Positions 46,904 to 55,155 of a stretch of 64,000 nt of DNA are shown piece after piece (within the stretch, counting starts at the first letter, position 1; every line of letters begins with the position of its first letter). Source of the DNA: Pseudomonadota bacterium. GTDB taxonomy: Bacteria; Pseudomonadota; Alphaproteobacteria; Caulobacterales; Caulobacteraceae. The stretch lies in the NCBI GenBank assembly GCA_021808285.1, contig JAKBBV010000001.1:62001-126000 (forward strand). The letters are read 5' to 3'. A program made the translations under genes and the position numbers. The notes under the pieces were generated by a model that had not been told where the DNA came from, searched no databases, and saw only the letters and a program-made list of their open reading frames with translations.

Positions 46904-47995
46904 TCAGGGGGCCTTGGCGGGGATCACGCCACGCCGGATCTGGTCGGCCTCGATACTCTCGAACAGGGCGCGGAAATTGCCTTCGCCGAAGCCCTCATTG
47001 CCTTCGCGCTGGATCAGCTCGAAGAAGATCGGGCCGATCATGTTCTGAGTGAAGATCTGAAGCAGCAGGCCCTGGCCTTCGGTCGGAGCGCCGTCGATCA
47101 GCACGCGGTTGGCCGCCAGCCGCGCGACGTCCTGACCGTGGCCGGGCAGACGCGCATCGAGCGCCTCATAATAGGTGTCTGGCGTGTCCTGGAATGTCAC
47201 GCCGCGGAACCTCATGGTCTCCACCGCCGTGTGAATGTCGCGCGTGCCGAGGGCGATGTGCTGGATGCCCTCGCCCCTGTAGTCGCGCAGAAACTCCTCG
47301 ATCTGAGAATGATCGTCGCGGCTCTCGTTGAGCGGGATGCGGATCTTGCCGCAAGGGCTGGTCATGGCCTTGGAGAGCAGTCCGGTCTGAGCCCCCTCGA
47401 TGTCGAAATAGCGGATCTCGCGGAAGTTGAAGATGCGCTCGTAGAAGTTCGCCCAATGCGCCATCTGGCCACGATGGACGTTGTGGGTGAGGTGGTCGAG
47501 ATAGTCGAGGCCAAAGCCCTTGGGAGACTCGGCCGCATCCGGGAGCGGAACGAAATCCACGTCGTAGATCTGCTGCGCGCCATAACGGTCGACCAGATAG
47601 AGAAGGGAGCCGCCGATGCCCTCGATGGCGGGAATGTTCAGTTCCATGGGCCCCACCCTTCCGATGATCGGCGTCGCGCCGCGCTCGACGGCGAGATGAA
47701 AGGCTCTGGCGGCGTCCTTGACCCTGAAGGCCATGGCGTTGGCGCTCGGGCCGTGGGCCTGGCGGAAGTCCGCCGGCTGGCCCTGAGGCTCCATGTTGAG
47801 GATGAAGTTGATATCGCCCTGTGCGAACCGCAGGACATTCTTGGAACGGTGGCGTGAGACCGCCCGAAACCCCATGCGTTCGAAAAGGTCGCTCAGGCGC
47901 TGCGGCTCGGGCGAGGTGAATTCGACGAACTCGAACCCGTCCGTACCCAGGGGATTATCGAACAGGTCCTGATTGAGCTTCACCGAGGCGTTCAT
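46904..47995 (-). CDS. hppD: 4-hydroxyphenylpyruvate dioxygenase
   Basis: A 363-residue iron dioxygenase converting 4-hydroxyphenylpyruvate to homogentisate, the first committed step of tyrosine degradation. The two vicinal-oxygen-chelate domains carry the 2-His-1-Glu site: His in DHLTHNVHRGQM, His in GIQHIALGTRDIH, Glu in MIGPIFFELIQR. Start ATG 47995 begins MNASVKLNQDLFDNPLGTDG. It heads the operon hppD-hmgA-fah. The 288-base gap to the divergent YqaA-like gene should hold both promoters, but no clear motif stands out. Confidence 0.95.
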   Translation of the reverse strand: MNASVKLNQDLFDNPLGTDGFEFVEFTSPEPQRLSDLFERMGFRAVSRHRSKNVLRFAQGDINFILNMEPQGQPADFRQAHGPSANAMAFRVKDAARAFHLAVERGATPIIGRVGPMELNIPAIEGIGGSLLYLVDRYGAQQIYDVDFVPLPDAAESPKGFGLDYLDHLTHNVHRGQMAHWANFYERIFNFREIRYFDIEGAQTGLLSKAMTSPCGKIRIPLNESRDDHSQIEEFLRDYRGEGIQHIALGTRDIHTAVETMRFRGVTFQDTPDTYYEALDARLPGHGQDVARLAANRVLIDGAPTEGQGLLLQIFTQNMIGPIFFELIQREGNEGFGEGNFRALFESIEADQIRRGVIPAKAP

Positions 47996-48283
47996 GGCGA
48001 TTCCTTATCCGCGACGCCCGGGCCTGACCGCGTCGGGGTCGGGCCGGGAGGGCTGTGACGAGATCGGGCCATTGTCGCAGGGCCGGGGCCTTTGCGGAAG
48101 ATGGCTTAGGCTGGTAGCAGACCCTCCCGGCCCGGACGAGATGACTCGGTGGGGCGACGGGAGCGTGTGGCGTTGCGCCGGGGCGGCCGTGCGGCGACGC
48201 GACGGGCTCCTGGAGGTGAACAGTGAGCCCGACTCGCCAGTTCCGCGATGCGGCGGCGGCGGGTGGGGCTCGAAGGAGACTTC

Positions 48284-48871
48284 ATGCTTCGTGGACTCTA
48301 CGACTGGGTGATGCGGCTCTCGGGCTCGCCGCGGGCCATCTATGCCCTGTTCGGCATCGCTTTCGCGGAGAGTTCGTTCTTTCCCGTGCCGCCGGATGTG
48401 ATGCTCGCGCCGATGGTCCTGGCGACGCCCTCCCGCACCTGGCGCTATGCCTTTGTCTGCACTGCGGGATCGATCATCGGCGGCATGCTGGGCTACGCCA
48501 TCGGCTTCACCCTGACCGATGTGGCCCGCACGCTTCTAAGCTTGGCGGGCATGCCGGGCGCCGAGGCGGCCCTTCGCGCCGGCTTCGCGCGCTGGGGGGC
48601 GGGGATCATCCTCCTGCAGGGCCTGCTGCCCATTCCCTACAAGCTGGTGACGATCACCACAGGCCTGGCCCATTTCACCTTCTGGAAGTTCGTGCTCGCG
48701 TCCTGCGTCACGCGCAGCGCGCGCTTTTTCGGCGTCTCCGCCCTGGTCAAACGATTCGGGCCGGCCCTGCTGCCGGTGATCGAGCGGCGCCTGGCGGCGG
48801 CGGCGGCGGTGACCGCGGTCCTGGCGGTCGTGGTCTATTTCGGCGTCCGCTTCATCGCCGCCCGCACCTGA
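48284..48871 (+). CDS. YqaA/DedA family inner-membrane protein
   Basis: A 195-residue membrane protein. ALFGIAFAESSFFPVPPDVMLAPMVLA is the VTT/DedA re-entrant motif, followed by SIIGGMLGYAIGFTL, GLLPIPYKLVTITTGLAHF and a terminal membrane helix. Length matches YqaA. DedA-type proteins affect lipid carrier flipping and membrane homeostasis. GAAGGAGAC precedes ATG 48284. A second open frame over the same bases is a shadow. Confidence 0.9.
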   Translation: MLRGLYDWVMRLSGSPRAIYALFGIAFAESSFFPVPPDVMLAPMVLATPSRTWRYAFVCTAGSIIGGMLGYAIGFTLTDVARTLLSLAGMPGAEAALRAGFARWGAGIILLQGLLPIPYKLVTITTGLAHFTFWKFVLASCVTRSARFFGVSALVKRFGPALLPVIERRLAAAAAVTAVLAVVVYFGVRFIAART

Positions 48872-48921
48872 CATCCGCCTCGCGCCTTGAACCAGAGGCG
48901 GCCTTGGCCGCATAAGGGGTT

Positions 48922-49422
48922 GTGACCGCCGCCCTCTGGAGACATTGGCCTTTTGTCGCCGCCCTGGCGTCGGCTGCCCTTCTGGGTGTGGCGCACGCCT
49001 TCGAAACCTTCGGCCACATGGCCCCGTGCGAGCTTTGCCTCAAGGCGCGCGAGGTCTACTGGGTCGCCATGGCCGCCGGTCTCGCCGGGGCCGCGGGGGG
49101 GCTCTACGCGCCACGCCTGCGCCCCTGGGCCTGCGCGGCCCTGGCGGCGATCTTCGCCTCGGGCGTGGTTCTGGCGGCTTATCATACGGGCGTCGAACGC
49201 CACTGGTGGTCGGGACCCGCGTCCTGCACCGGCGCCGGGCGCGTCACGGCGGCGGACCTCGCGCGGTTCCTCAGCGGCGGCCCACGCCAGGTCCCGCAGT
49301 GCGATCAGCCGGCCTGGGTGTTCCTTGGCCTCTCCATGGCCAGTTGGAATGGGCTCGCCGCCCTGGTTCTGACCCTTGGCAGCCTGGCCGCGGCGCGCGC
49401 CCGGCCCGAGGCTGCAGCGTGA
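48922..49422 (+). CDS. dsbB: Disulfide bond formation protein B
   Basis: A 166-residue four-helix inner-membrane protein. The quinone-linked C-x-x-C is in MAPCELCLKAREVYW; the second periplasmic cysteine pair is in PASCTGAGR and VPQCDQPAW. It reoxidises DsbA using ubiquinone. Start GTG 48922. The stop overlaps the GTG of the COQ7-type gene by four bases, coupling disulfide formation and quinone biosynthesis genes. Confidence 0.88.
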   Translation: MTAALWRHWPFVAALASAALLGVAHAFETFGHMAPCELCLKAREVYWVAMAAGLAGAAGGLYAPRLRPWACAALAAIFASGVVLAAYHTGVERHWWSGPASCTGAGRVTAADLARFLSGGPRQVPQCDQPAWVFLGLSMASWNGLAALVLTLGSLAAARARPEAAA

Positions 49423-49979
49423 CCCGGCCGCTTCCGCCGCTTCCCGGTCCGGGCAGTCAGGCCGCGCGGCTGGCCCAGATGCTGCGGGTGGATCATGCCG
49501 GGGAGCTGGGGGCCGTCCATATCTATCGCGGTCAGAGGGCGGTGCTGGGCGCGGCGCCTGGTCATGGGAATCTCGCGGCGGTTCTGGCGGATATGGAGAC
49601 GCATGAGGCGCGTCATCTTGAGCGGATGGAGGCCCTGGTGCGGGAGCGCCAAGTGCGCCCGACCTTGTTGGCGCCGTTGTGGCGGGCCGCCGGCTTCGCA
49701 TTGGGCGCCGGGACGGCCCTGATCGGACCGCGCGCCGCCCACGCCTGCACCGAGGCGGTGGAGAGCGTCATCGAAGGACATTACGCCGCCCAGATCGCCG
49801 AGATCGGACCGCGCGAGCCGGAGTTGGCGGCGGAGCTATCGGCCTTCCGCGAGGAAGAACTGGCCCATCAGCGCGAAGCGGTGGAGGGCGGAGCCCTGGA
49901 AGGGCCTTTATCCGGGACTCTTAGGGCGGTGATCCGCGCCGGTTGCCGGGCGGCGATCAAGATATCGGAGCGAGTCTGA
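49419..49979 (+). CDS. coq7: COQ7-family demethoxyubiquinone hydroxylase
   Basis: A 186-residue di-iron hydroxylase that adds the last hydroxyl group on the ubiquinone ring. Six iron ligands appear in two repeated E...ExxH units: RVDHAGELGAVHIYRGQ, METHEARHLERME, and EAVESVIEGHYAAQI, FREEELAHQREAVEG. GTG 49419 overlaps dsbB; TGATG links its stop to the GNAT gene. Confidence 0.92.
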   Translation: MTRPLPPLPGPGSQAARLAQMLRVDHAGELGAVHIYRGQRAVLGAAPGHGNLAAVLADMETHEARHLERMEALVRERQVRPTLLAPLWRAAGFALGAGTALIGPRAAHACTEAVESVIEGHYAAQIAEIGPREPELAAELSAFREEELAHQREAVEGGALEGPLSGTLRAVIRAGCRAAIKISERV

Positions 49980-50614
49980 TGGATATCGAGACCCTTCGGC
50001 GCGAGGCGGAAACGCCGGTCATCGCCGGTCCTGGCGATAGCGACGCCGTCGCCGACGACCTCGCCGACGCCTTCGCCGGCGATGTCATGTTCGACTGGTT
50101 TCTTCGCGACGACGCCCGGCGCGACGCGGGCCGGGTCGGGTTCTTCCGCCATATCATCCGCCATATGAGCCGGGGCGCCCGCATCGACCGGCCCGCAAGC
50201 GGCGGCGCGGCGGCGGTGTGGATGCCCTTCGAAGCGGTGGGCCCGACCCCGCTTCTGAGCATGGTCAGGGCCGCGCCCACCATCCTGGCGGCGACCGGGT
50301 TTGGCCGGGTGGGGCGTCTGCTGGCGGTCATGGATGACATGGAAAAGCACCACCCCATGGATCGTCCGCACGCCTATCTCTGGTTTCTGGGCGTGACCCA
50401 TGCCGCGCAGGGTCACGGGGTCGGCTCCCGCCTGCTCAAGGTCGCCACGACGCGTCTCGACCTTTCCGAGACGCCCGCCTATCTGGAGACACAGACCGAG
50501 CGCAACATCGCCCTCTATCAGCGCCACGGGTTCGCGGTGATCTCCGAGCACCGTCCGCGCCCGGATGGCCCCATGCTGTGGAGCATGTGGCGCGACCCCC
50601 TGCCGCTGGACTGA
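49979..50614 (+). CDS. GNAT family acetyltransferase
   Basis: A 211-residue acetyltransferase. The acetyl-CoA binding segment is YLWFLGVTHAAQGHGVGSRLLKVA, and YQRHGFAVISEHR follows. The N terminus is a long helical extension. ATG 49979 overlaps the COQ7-type gene stop (TGATG), so it is likely to be in the same operon. The acceptor is unknown. Confidence 0.85.
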   Translation: MDIETLRREAETPVIAGPGDSDAVADDLADAFAGDVMFDWFLRDDARRDAGRVGFFRHIIRHMSRGARIDRPASGGAAAVWMPFEAVGPTPLLSMVRAAPTILAATGFGRVGRLLAVMDDMEKHHPMDRPHAYLWFLGVTHAAQGHGVGSRLLKVATTRLDLSETPAYLETQTERNIALYQRHGFAVISEHRPRPDGPMLWSMWRDPLPLD

Positions 50615-50616
50615 GG

Positions 50617-51123
50617 TCAGGAGGCCGGGGCGCCGGAGGCCGCCGCGCGCGGCGGAGGCGATCCGGGCGGCCCGCCTGAGGCCTCGCGAGCCGGACGCGG
50701 CGGCGGCATCCGCTCCTCCAGAGCGGCGGCGAGGGCCCGCCTCTGGTCAAGCGGCAGGCCGGCGGCATAGTCGATCAGGGCGTCTTGGACCTTGCCGCTG
50801 GCTTCATCATTGAGCTCCCGGGCCCGGGCGAGCTCGGCCTTGGCTTGCATGGGATCAAAGCTTGGAGCCGCCAACTCACCCCAGACCCCGGAACGCAGCA
50901 GCTTGGCCTGTCGGACCAGAGGGCGTACGGCCCGGCCGTTCTCGCGAAAGACCTCAAGCAGGCTCTGGCGATGCGCCTCATCGAGGCTTTGGGCGACCTC
51001 CCGGAGCGGGCCGGGCTGGCGATGCGGCGGATGTAGCGTGCTCGGCAGGAACAGGGCCGCCAAGACCCCGAGCAGGAACAGATTGGCCGCCGCCGAGGCC
51101 AGCAGGAGGAACCGGCTGTTCAT
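50617..51123 (-). CDS. Periplasmic heavy-metal sensor-like protein (CnrX/ZraP family)
   Basis: A 168-residue protein anchored by one N-terminal helix (FLLLASAAANLFLLGVLAALFLP), with a periplasmic helical hairpin: LREVAQSLDEAHRQSLLEVF and AKAELARARELNDEASGKVQDAL. This is the heavy-metal-resistance/CnrX fold. The C-terminal tail is Pro/Ala rich. It is the third gene of a sigma, anti-sigma, sensor operon with ATGA overlap at its start. No His/Met-rich metal site is obvious, so the signal sensed is unknown. Confidence 0.7.
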   Translation of the reverse strand: MNSRFLLLASAAANLFLLGVLAALFLPSTLHPPHRQPGPLREVAQSLDEAHRQSLLEVFRENGRAVRPLVRQAKLLRSGVWGELAAPSFDPMQAKAELARARELNDEASGKVQDALIDYAAGLPLDQRRALAAALEERMPPPRPAREASGGPPGSPPPRAAASGAPAS

Positions 51124-51584
51124 GCGCTCCAGGATCCATCTGCGGGGTCCTGCGACCCTCTGAGAAGCTGCATGGCCTCCACGCCGGGATCCTGCGCCTT
51201 GGCCAGCCGTGAGGGGGAGAAGCCTTCGGCATTGGCCAGAACTCCGGCCAGAACGCCCGCGATGCACGAGGCCGCGAGAGCTGCGCCGACGCCCGCGCCG
51301 ATTATCCCGCGCAGGGCTTCCCCGAGACTCCAGCCGGTGGGCCGGGACCTGGAGGCCGCGGCGATGACGCGACTGCGCAGCGCCAGGGACGCCGGGGCGG
51401 CGGGGGCGGCGGCCAAGGCCAGATCCAGACGCCCGGCCGCGGCGATCAGGTCGCGCGTCCGCTCCGGCTGGGCGGTGCAAAGGGCCTCGGCCTCCCGACG
51501 CAGCGGTTCGGGCCATCGCGACAGATCACCGCCCCAGGCCAGGGCCGCGGTCTCGAAACGATCCAAGGTCATCATTGTCGTCAT
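51120..51584 (-). CDS. Anti-sigma factor-like membrane protein
   Basis: A 154-residue protein with an acidic/helical N-terminal cytosolic part of about 85 residues, one membrane helix (GIIGAGVGAALAASCIAGVLAGVL) and a short periplasmic tail. There is no zinc-binding HxxxCxxC, so it is not a ZAS-domain anti-sigma factor. Position between an ECF sigma gene and a CnrX-like gene supports the anti-sigma role; sequence alone does not prove it. Confidence 0.65.
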   Translation of the reverse strand: MTTMMTLDRFETAALAWGGDLSRWPEPLRREAEALCTAQPERTRDLIAAAGRLDLALAAAPAAPASLALRSRVIAAASRSRPTGWSLGEALRGIIGAGVGAALAASCIAGVLAGVLANAEGFSPSRLAKAQDPGVEAMQLLRGSQDPADGSWSA

Positions 51585-51591
51585 GCCCCGG

Positions 51592-52146
51592 TCATGCCTC
51601 CCGCCAGAGATCCGCCAAGGCGCTTCTTAACGTCCGACGTCCGCGCGCCAGAAGACTCTCCAGCGCCTCGATGCTCACTCCCATGAGGGACGAGGCTTCG
51701 GCCGCCGACAGTTCCTGGTAGTGCACAAGCACGATCGCCTCTCTCTGGCGTTCGGGCAGATCGCCCAGGGCCTGATCGACGCGTCGGCCCACATCCTGCG
51801 CCAGAAGGCCGCGATCGGGTCCTGGCCCTTCGTCGGGGCGGTCGGGCGGATCGTGCGTCAGCCGGCGAGACTTGCGCAACCGGTCGTAACAGAGATTGAG
51901 CGCCACCCGATGCAGCCAGGTATCGAAGCGCGCCTTGCCCGGTTTCCACTGCGCCGCGGTCCTCCAGGCGCGGATGAAGGTCTCCTGCGCCACATCCTCC
52001 GCCTCCGCCTGGTCGCCCAGCATGCGGCGGGCGAGGTTGAGCACGCGAGGCAGTTTGCGGGTGACGATGAGCGAGATCGCGTCGGCGTCGCCGCGACCAG
52101 CCCGAAGGACCAGATCCTCCTCGCTCTCCGCCAAGGCCGAACTCAA
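51592..52146 (-). CDS. ECF-type RNA polymerase sigma factor
   Basis: A 184-residue sigma-70 group 4 factor. Region 2 is LPRVLNLARRMLGDQAEAEDVAQETFIRAWRTAAQWKPGKARFDTWLHRVALN, with the WRTA/F-D-T-W-L -10 recognition; region 4 is LGDLPERQREAIVLVHYQELSAAEASSLMGVSIEALESLLARGRRTLR. Start is proposed as TTG 52146, with GAGG seven bases upstream, since no ATG or GTG fits. Anti-sigma and sensor genes follow at 51584 and 51123. Confidence 0.9.
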   Translation of the reverse strand: MSSALAESEEDLVLRAGRGDADAISLIVTRKLPRVLNLARRMLGDQAEAEDVAQETFIRAWRTAAQWKPGKARFDTWLHRVALNLCYDRLRKSRRLTHDPPDRPDEGPGPDRGLLAQDVGRRVDQALGDLPERQREAIVLVHYQELSAAEASSLMGVSIEALESLLARGRRTLRSALADLWREA

Positions 52147-52257
52147 TCTCCACCTCGTTCACCGAACCTACTCCGTCCACGTCGCCAGGGATCCCACGAC
52201 GACGCCCAGTCCCCCCTTGGCCTGGAACGCATCTCATGGGGGGTTCCGTCGCGCCGG

Positions 52258-55152
52258 TCACGATTCAAAGGTGCGCTCAAAGATCTGGCGCACGGCGTGG
52301 CTCGCTCGGGAAAGGCGTTTTTCGAGGACGGCGAAGCGGGGCGCACCGCCGACCTCGGCGAGCAAGGCCTGAAATCCGCTCGGCTCCCCACCGGGATCGA
52401 CGCGATCATCGAGGGCGATACGGAGAACCTGAAGCAGCTCGCTCTGAAGTCTCCAGGCCTCGATCAAGGGAGCCAGGTCCCCGCAGCCTTTCGGGTCGGC
52501 CTCGGCCAGGGCCAGGAGCGCCTCGCCCGTGCCGGTGCGAAGCGGCCCTCCGGCCGCGGCCCCGCGCAACTGCAAGCCCTGGGCGATGAAGTCGAGATCG
52601 ACAAGGCCGCCCGTTCGCAGCTTGAGGTCCCAGTCGCCCCAGGCGGGACGCTCGGCCTCCATCAGCTCTCTCATCTCGCGCACGTCGTGGAACAGGCGGT
52701 GTAGGTCGCGCGGACACCGCAACGCCGCTTCGATGGCCCGACCCGCGGCGGCGGCGAAGTCAGGGGAGGAAGACCAGACGACTCGCGCGCGACTGAGGGC
52801 CTGCAGCTCCCAGGTCTCGGCCTCCCCGGCATAATAGTCCTGGAACGCCCGAAAACTGACGGCCACCGGTCCGGCGGCGCCCGAGGGGCGCAGCTGCATA
52901 TCGACCTCGTACAGCCCTCCGGCCGGGGTTAGCGCCGATAGGGCGGCGATCAGGCGCTGGGTGAAGCGGGCGTGGAAACTGGCAGGATCGAGGCCGGCCC
53001 GTGAGCTCGCCGCCTCCGGCGCCGCGGCATAGAGAGTCATCAGGTCGAGATCGGAGGCGGCGTTCATCTCGCGCGCGCCCAGGGAACCTAGCGCGATCAC
53101 CGCGACCTCCGAGTCCATCGTCCCGGCCGTGCGAGTGACTTCGGCATAGGCGACCCCGGCAAGGGCGGCGACCAGGGTCTCGGCCAGGTCGGCGAAGGCC
53201 GCGCCGGCGCCGGCGGCGGTCGTCGCGCCGCTGAGCACCCGGGCCCCGATGCGGAACACCCGTTCGGCGTGCAGGCGGCGGGCGGCGTCCATGGCGGCCT
53301 CGAAGTCAGGAGCGCCGGCGATCTCCCCGGCGATCTCTTTGGCGATCTCCCCGGCGTGGGCCGGATCGGTTTCAGGCCGGCCGTCGAACAGGCTATCCAG
53401 GACAGCCGGTCGGCGCGCCAGGGTGCGGGCGAAGCGCGGCGCAAAGGCCATGACCCGGACAATCAGGGCCAGAAGCTCCGGGTGGGCCAGGAACAGGGAC
53501 TGTACCTGCACGCTGGCCGCCAGACCCTCGAAGAAGGCGCCGAAACGCGCGAAGGCCGCGTCTGGCGCGCCCGTGGCCGCCGCCGCCTCCAGCAGGCGTG
53601 GGGCCAGTCGGGTGAACAGCTCACGCTCGCGCGGCAGGCGCATGGCCCGGATGCGGCCGTGATGCCAGCCCCGGATCGTCGCGGCGGTCTGCGCGCCATT
53701 CTGAAAACCCATGCGCGCCAGGGTGGCGAGCGTCTCAGGGTCATCATCCACCCCGGTGAAGACCAGACTGCCCAGCTCCGCCGACAGCGGCTCTTCGTCG
53801 GGAAACAGCTCGCCATAGCGCCGATTGACCCGGGTCAGGAGGCGGGAGACGGCCGCGTCGAAGCCCCTGAGCGTGCGCGATCCGCTGAGCGCGGCGACCC
53901 GGGCGCGAGCCTGGGGGTCTTCGGGGATCACATGGGTCTGCTCGTCCTCAACCATCTGCAGGCGATGTTCAATGCGGCGCAGTTCGACATAGCCGGCGGC
54001 GAGGTCGGCGGCGGCGCCGTCGCTCACCCGTCCCGCCTGTCGAAGGGTCTCGAGCGCCTCCAGCGTGGCCGGAGAACGCAGGCGCGGATCGCGCCCGCCA
54101 TGGATCAGCTGGAGGGTCTGGACAAAGAACTCCACCTCGCGGATGCCGCCGCGACCGAGCTTCACATTGGCGCCCGGCGCGAGGAGCCGGTCGTCGACCT
54201 TGTAGACATGAATCTGTCGCTTGATGGCGTGGATGTCAGCCAGGGCGGCGAAGTCCAGATGTCGGCGCCAGATGAAGGGGGAGAGCTCGCCGAGAAAGGC
54301 TCGCGCCGCGTCCAGGTCTCCGGCCAGGGGGCGGGCCTTGATCAGGGCGGCGCGCTCCCAGTTCTGCCCCACGGTCTGATAATAGTGAAGGGCGGCGGCG
54401 ACAGGCCCGGCGGCCGGGGTGGACAGCGGATCGGGGCGGAGTCTCAAATCGACCCGGAACACATAGCCCTCGGCGGTGTGCGCCTGCAGGGTCTCGCTGA
54501 GGACTTCCACCAGCCGGGCCGCCAGCCGGGAAGGCTCCACCCCCTCGGCTACGGGCAGCTTCCCGGGCTCATAGAAAATCGAGATGTCGATATCGCTGGA
54601 GTAGTTGAGCTCGCCCGCGCCGAGCTTGCCCATGGCGATGATGAAGAAGCCTGGGATCGGCCCGGCGGCTCCCCGCTCCACCGGGTGCGCCAGCCCTGTC
54701 GCGACGGCCTCGCGGGCGGACAGACGAAGGGCGCTTTCGACCGCCGCTCCGGCGAAGGCGCTGAGGGCGCCTGTGACGGCGCTCAGGTCCCAGACCCCGC
54801 CGAGATCCGCCAGGGCCGTGAGCAGGTGGCATTCGGCCTTGAGGCCGCGCAGTCGGGACTGACCCTTCGCAACGGTCGCGGCGTCGCCGCAGTCCGCCGC
54901 CTCGGCGATCAGGGCGTCGCGAAGGCTCCCGGGGTCCTGCGACAGCACCCGTTCCAGACGACCGGGCGTCCGTGTCGCCAACCGCGCCAGATAGGGAGAG
55001 GCGGCGAAAATCGGCGCCAGGGCCGGCCAGGCGGACTCCACCTCCGGGCCCAGAGCGCCTTCGATCATCAGTCGCTCCCGCGCGCGTTTCACGGCGGCGG
55101 CGTCCCGCGCCGGACCGCAGGGCGTCAGGGCGGGGCCGAGCGGGATGGCCAT
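52258..55152 (-). CDS. glnE: Bifunctional glutamine synthetase adenylyltransferase/deadenylyltransferase
   Basis: A 964-residue two-headed nucleotidyltransferase. The N-terminal deadenylylase site is GKLGAGELNYSSDIDISIFYE and the C-terminal adenylylase site is GSLGAREMNAASDLDLMTLY; the acidic pairs bind the metals. Between them is the regulatory region bound by PII. It tunes glutamine synthetase to nitrogen status. It directly follows the histidine kinase gene (stops and start separated by three bases). Confidence 0.95.
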   Translation of the reverse strand: MAIPLGPALTPCGPARDAAAVKRARERLMIEGALGPEVESAWPALAPIFAASPYLARLATRTPGRLERVLSQDPGSLRDALIAEAADCGDAATVAKGQSRLRGLKAECHLLTALADLGGVWDLSAVTGALSAFAGAAVESALRLSAREAVATGLAHPVERGAAGPIPGFFIIAMGKLGAGELNYSSDIDISIFYEPGKLPVAEGVEPSRLAARLVEVLSETLQAHTAEGYVFRVDLRLRPDPLSTPAAGPVAAALHYYQTVGQNWERAALIKARPLAGDLDAARAFLGELSPFIWRRHLDFAALADIHAIKRQIHVYKVDDRLLAPGANVKLGRGGIREVEFFVQTLQLIHGGRDPRLRSPATLEALETLRQAGRVSDGAAADLAAGYVELRRIEHRLQMVEDEQTHVIPEDPQARARVAALSGSRTLRGFDAAVSRLLTRVNRRYGELFPDEEPLSAELGSLVFTGVDDDPETLATLARMGFQNGAQTAATIRGWHHGRIRAMRLPRERELFTRLAPRLLEAAAATGAPDAAFARFGAFFEGLAASVQVQSLFLAHPELLALIVRVMAFAPRFARTLARRPAVLDSLFDGRPETDPAHAGEIAKEIAGEIAGAPDFEAAMDAARRLHAERVFRIGARVLSGATTAAGAGAAFADLAETLVAALAGVAYAEVTRTAGTMDSEVAVIALGSLGAREMNAASDLDLMTLYAAAPEAASSRAGLDPASFHARFTQRLIAALSALTPAGGLYEVDMQLRPSGAAGPVAVSFRAFQDYYAGEAETWELQALSRARVVWSSSPDFAAAAGRAIEAALRCPRDLHRLFHDVREMRELMEAERPAWGDWDLKLRTGGLVDLDFIAQGLQLRGAAAGGPLRTGTGEALLALAEADPKGCGDLAPLIEAWRLQSELLQVLRIALDDRVDPGGEPSGFQALLAEVGGAPRFAVLEKRLSRASHAVRQIFERTFES

Positions 55153-55155
55153 GGG

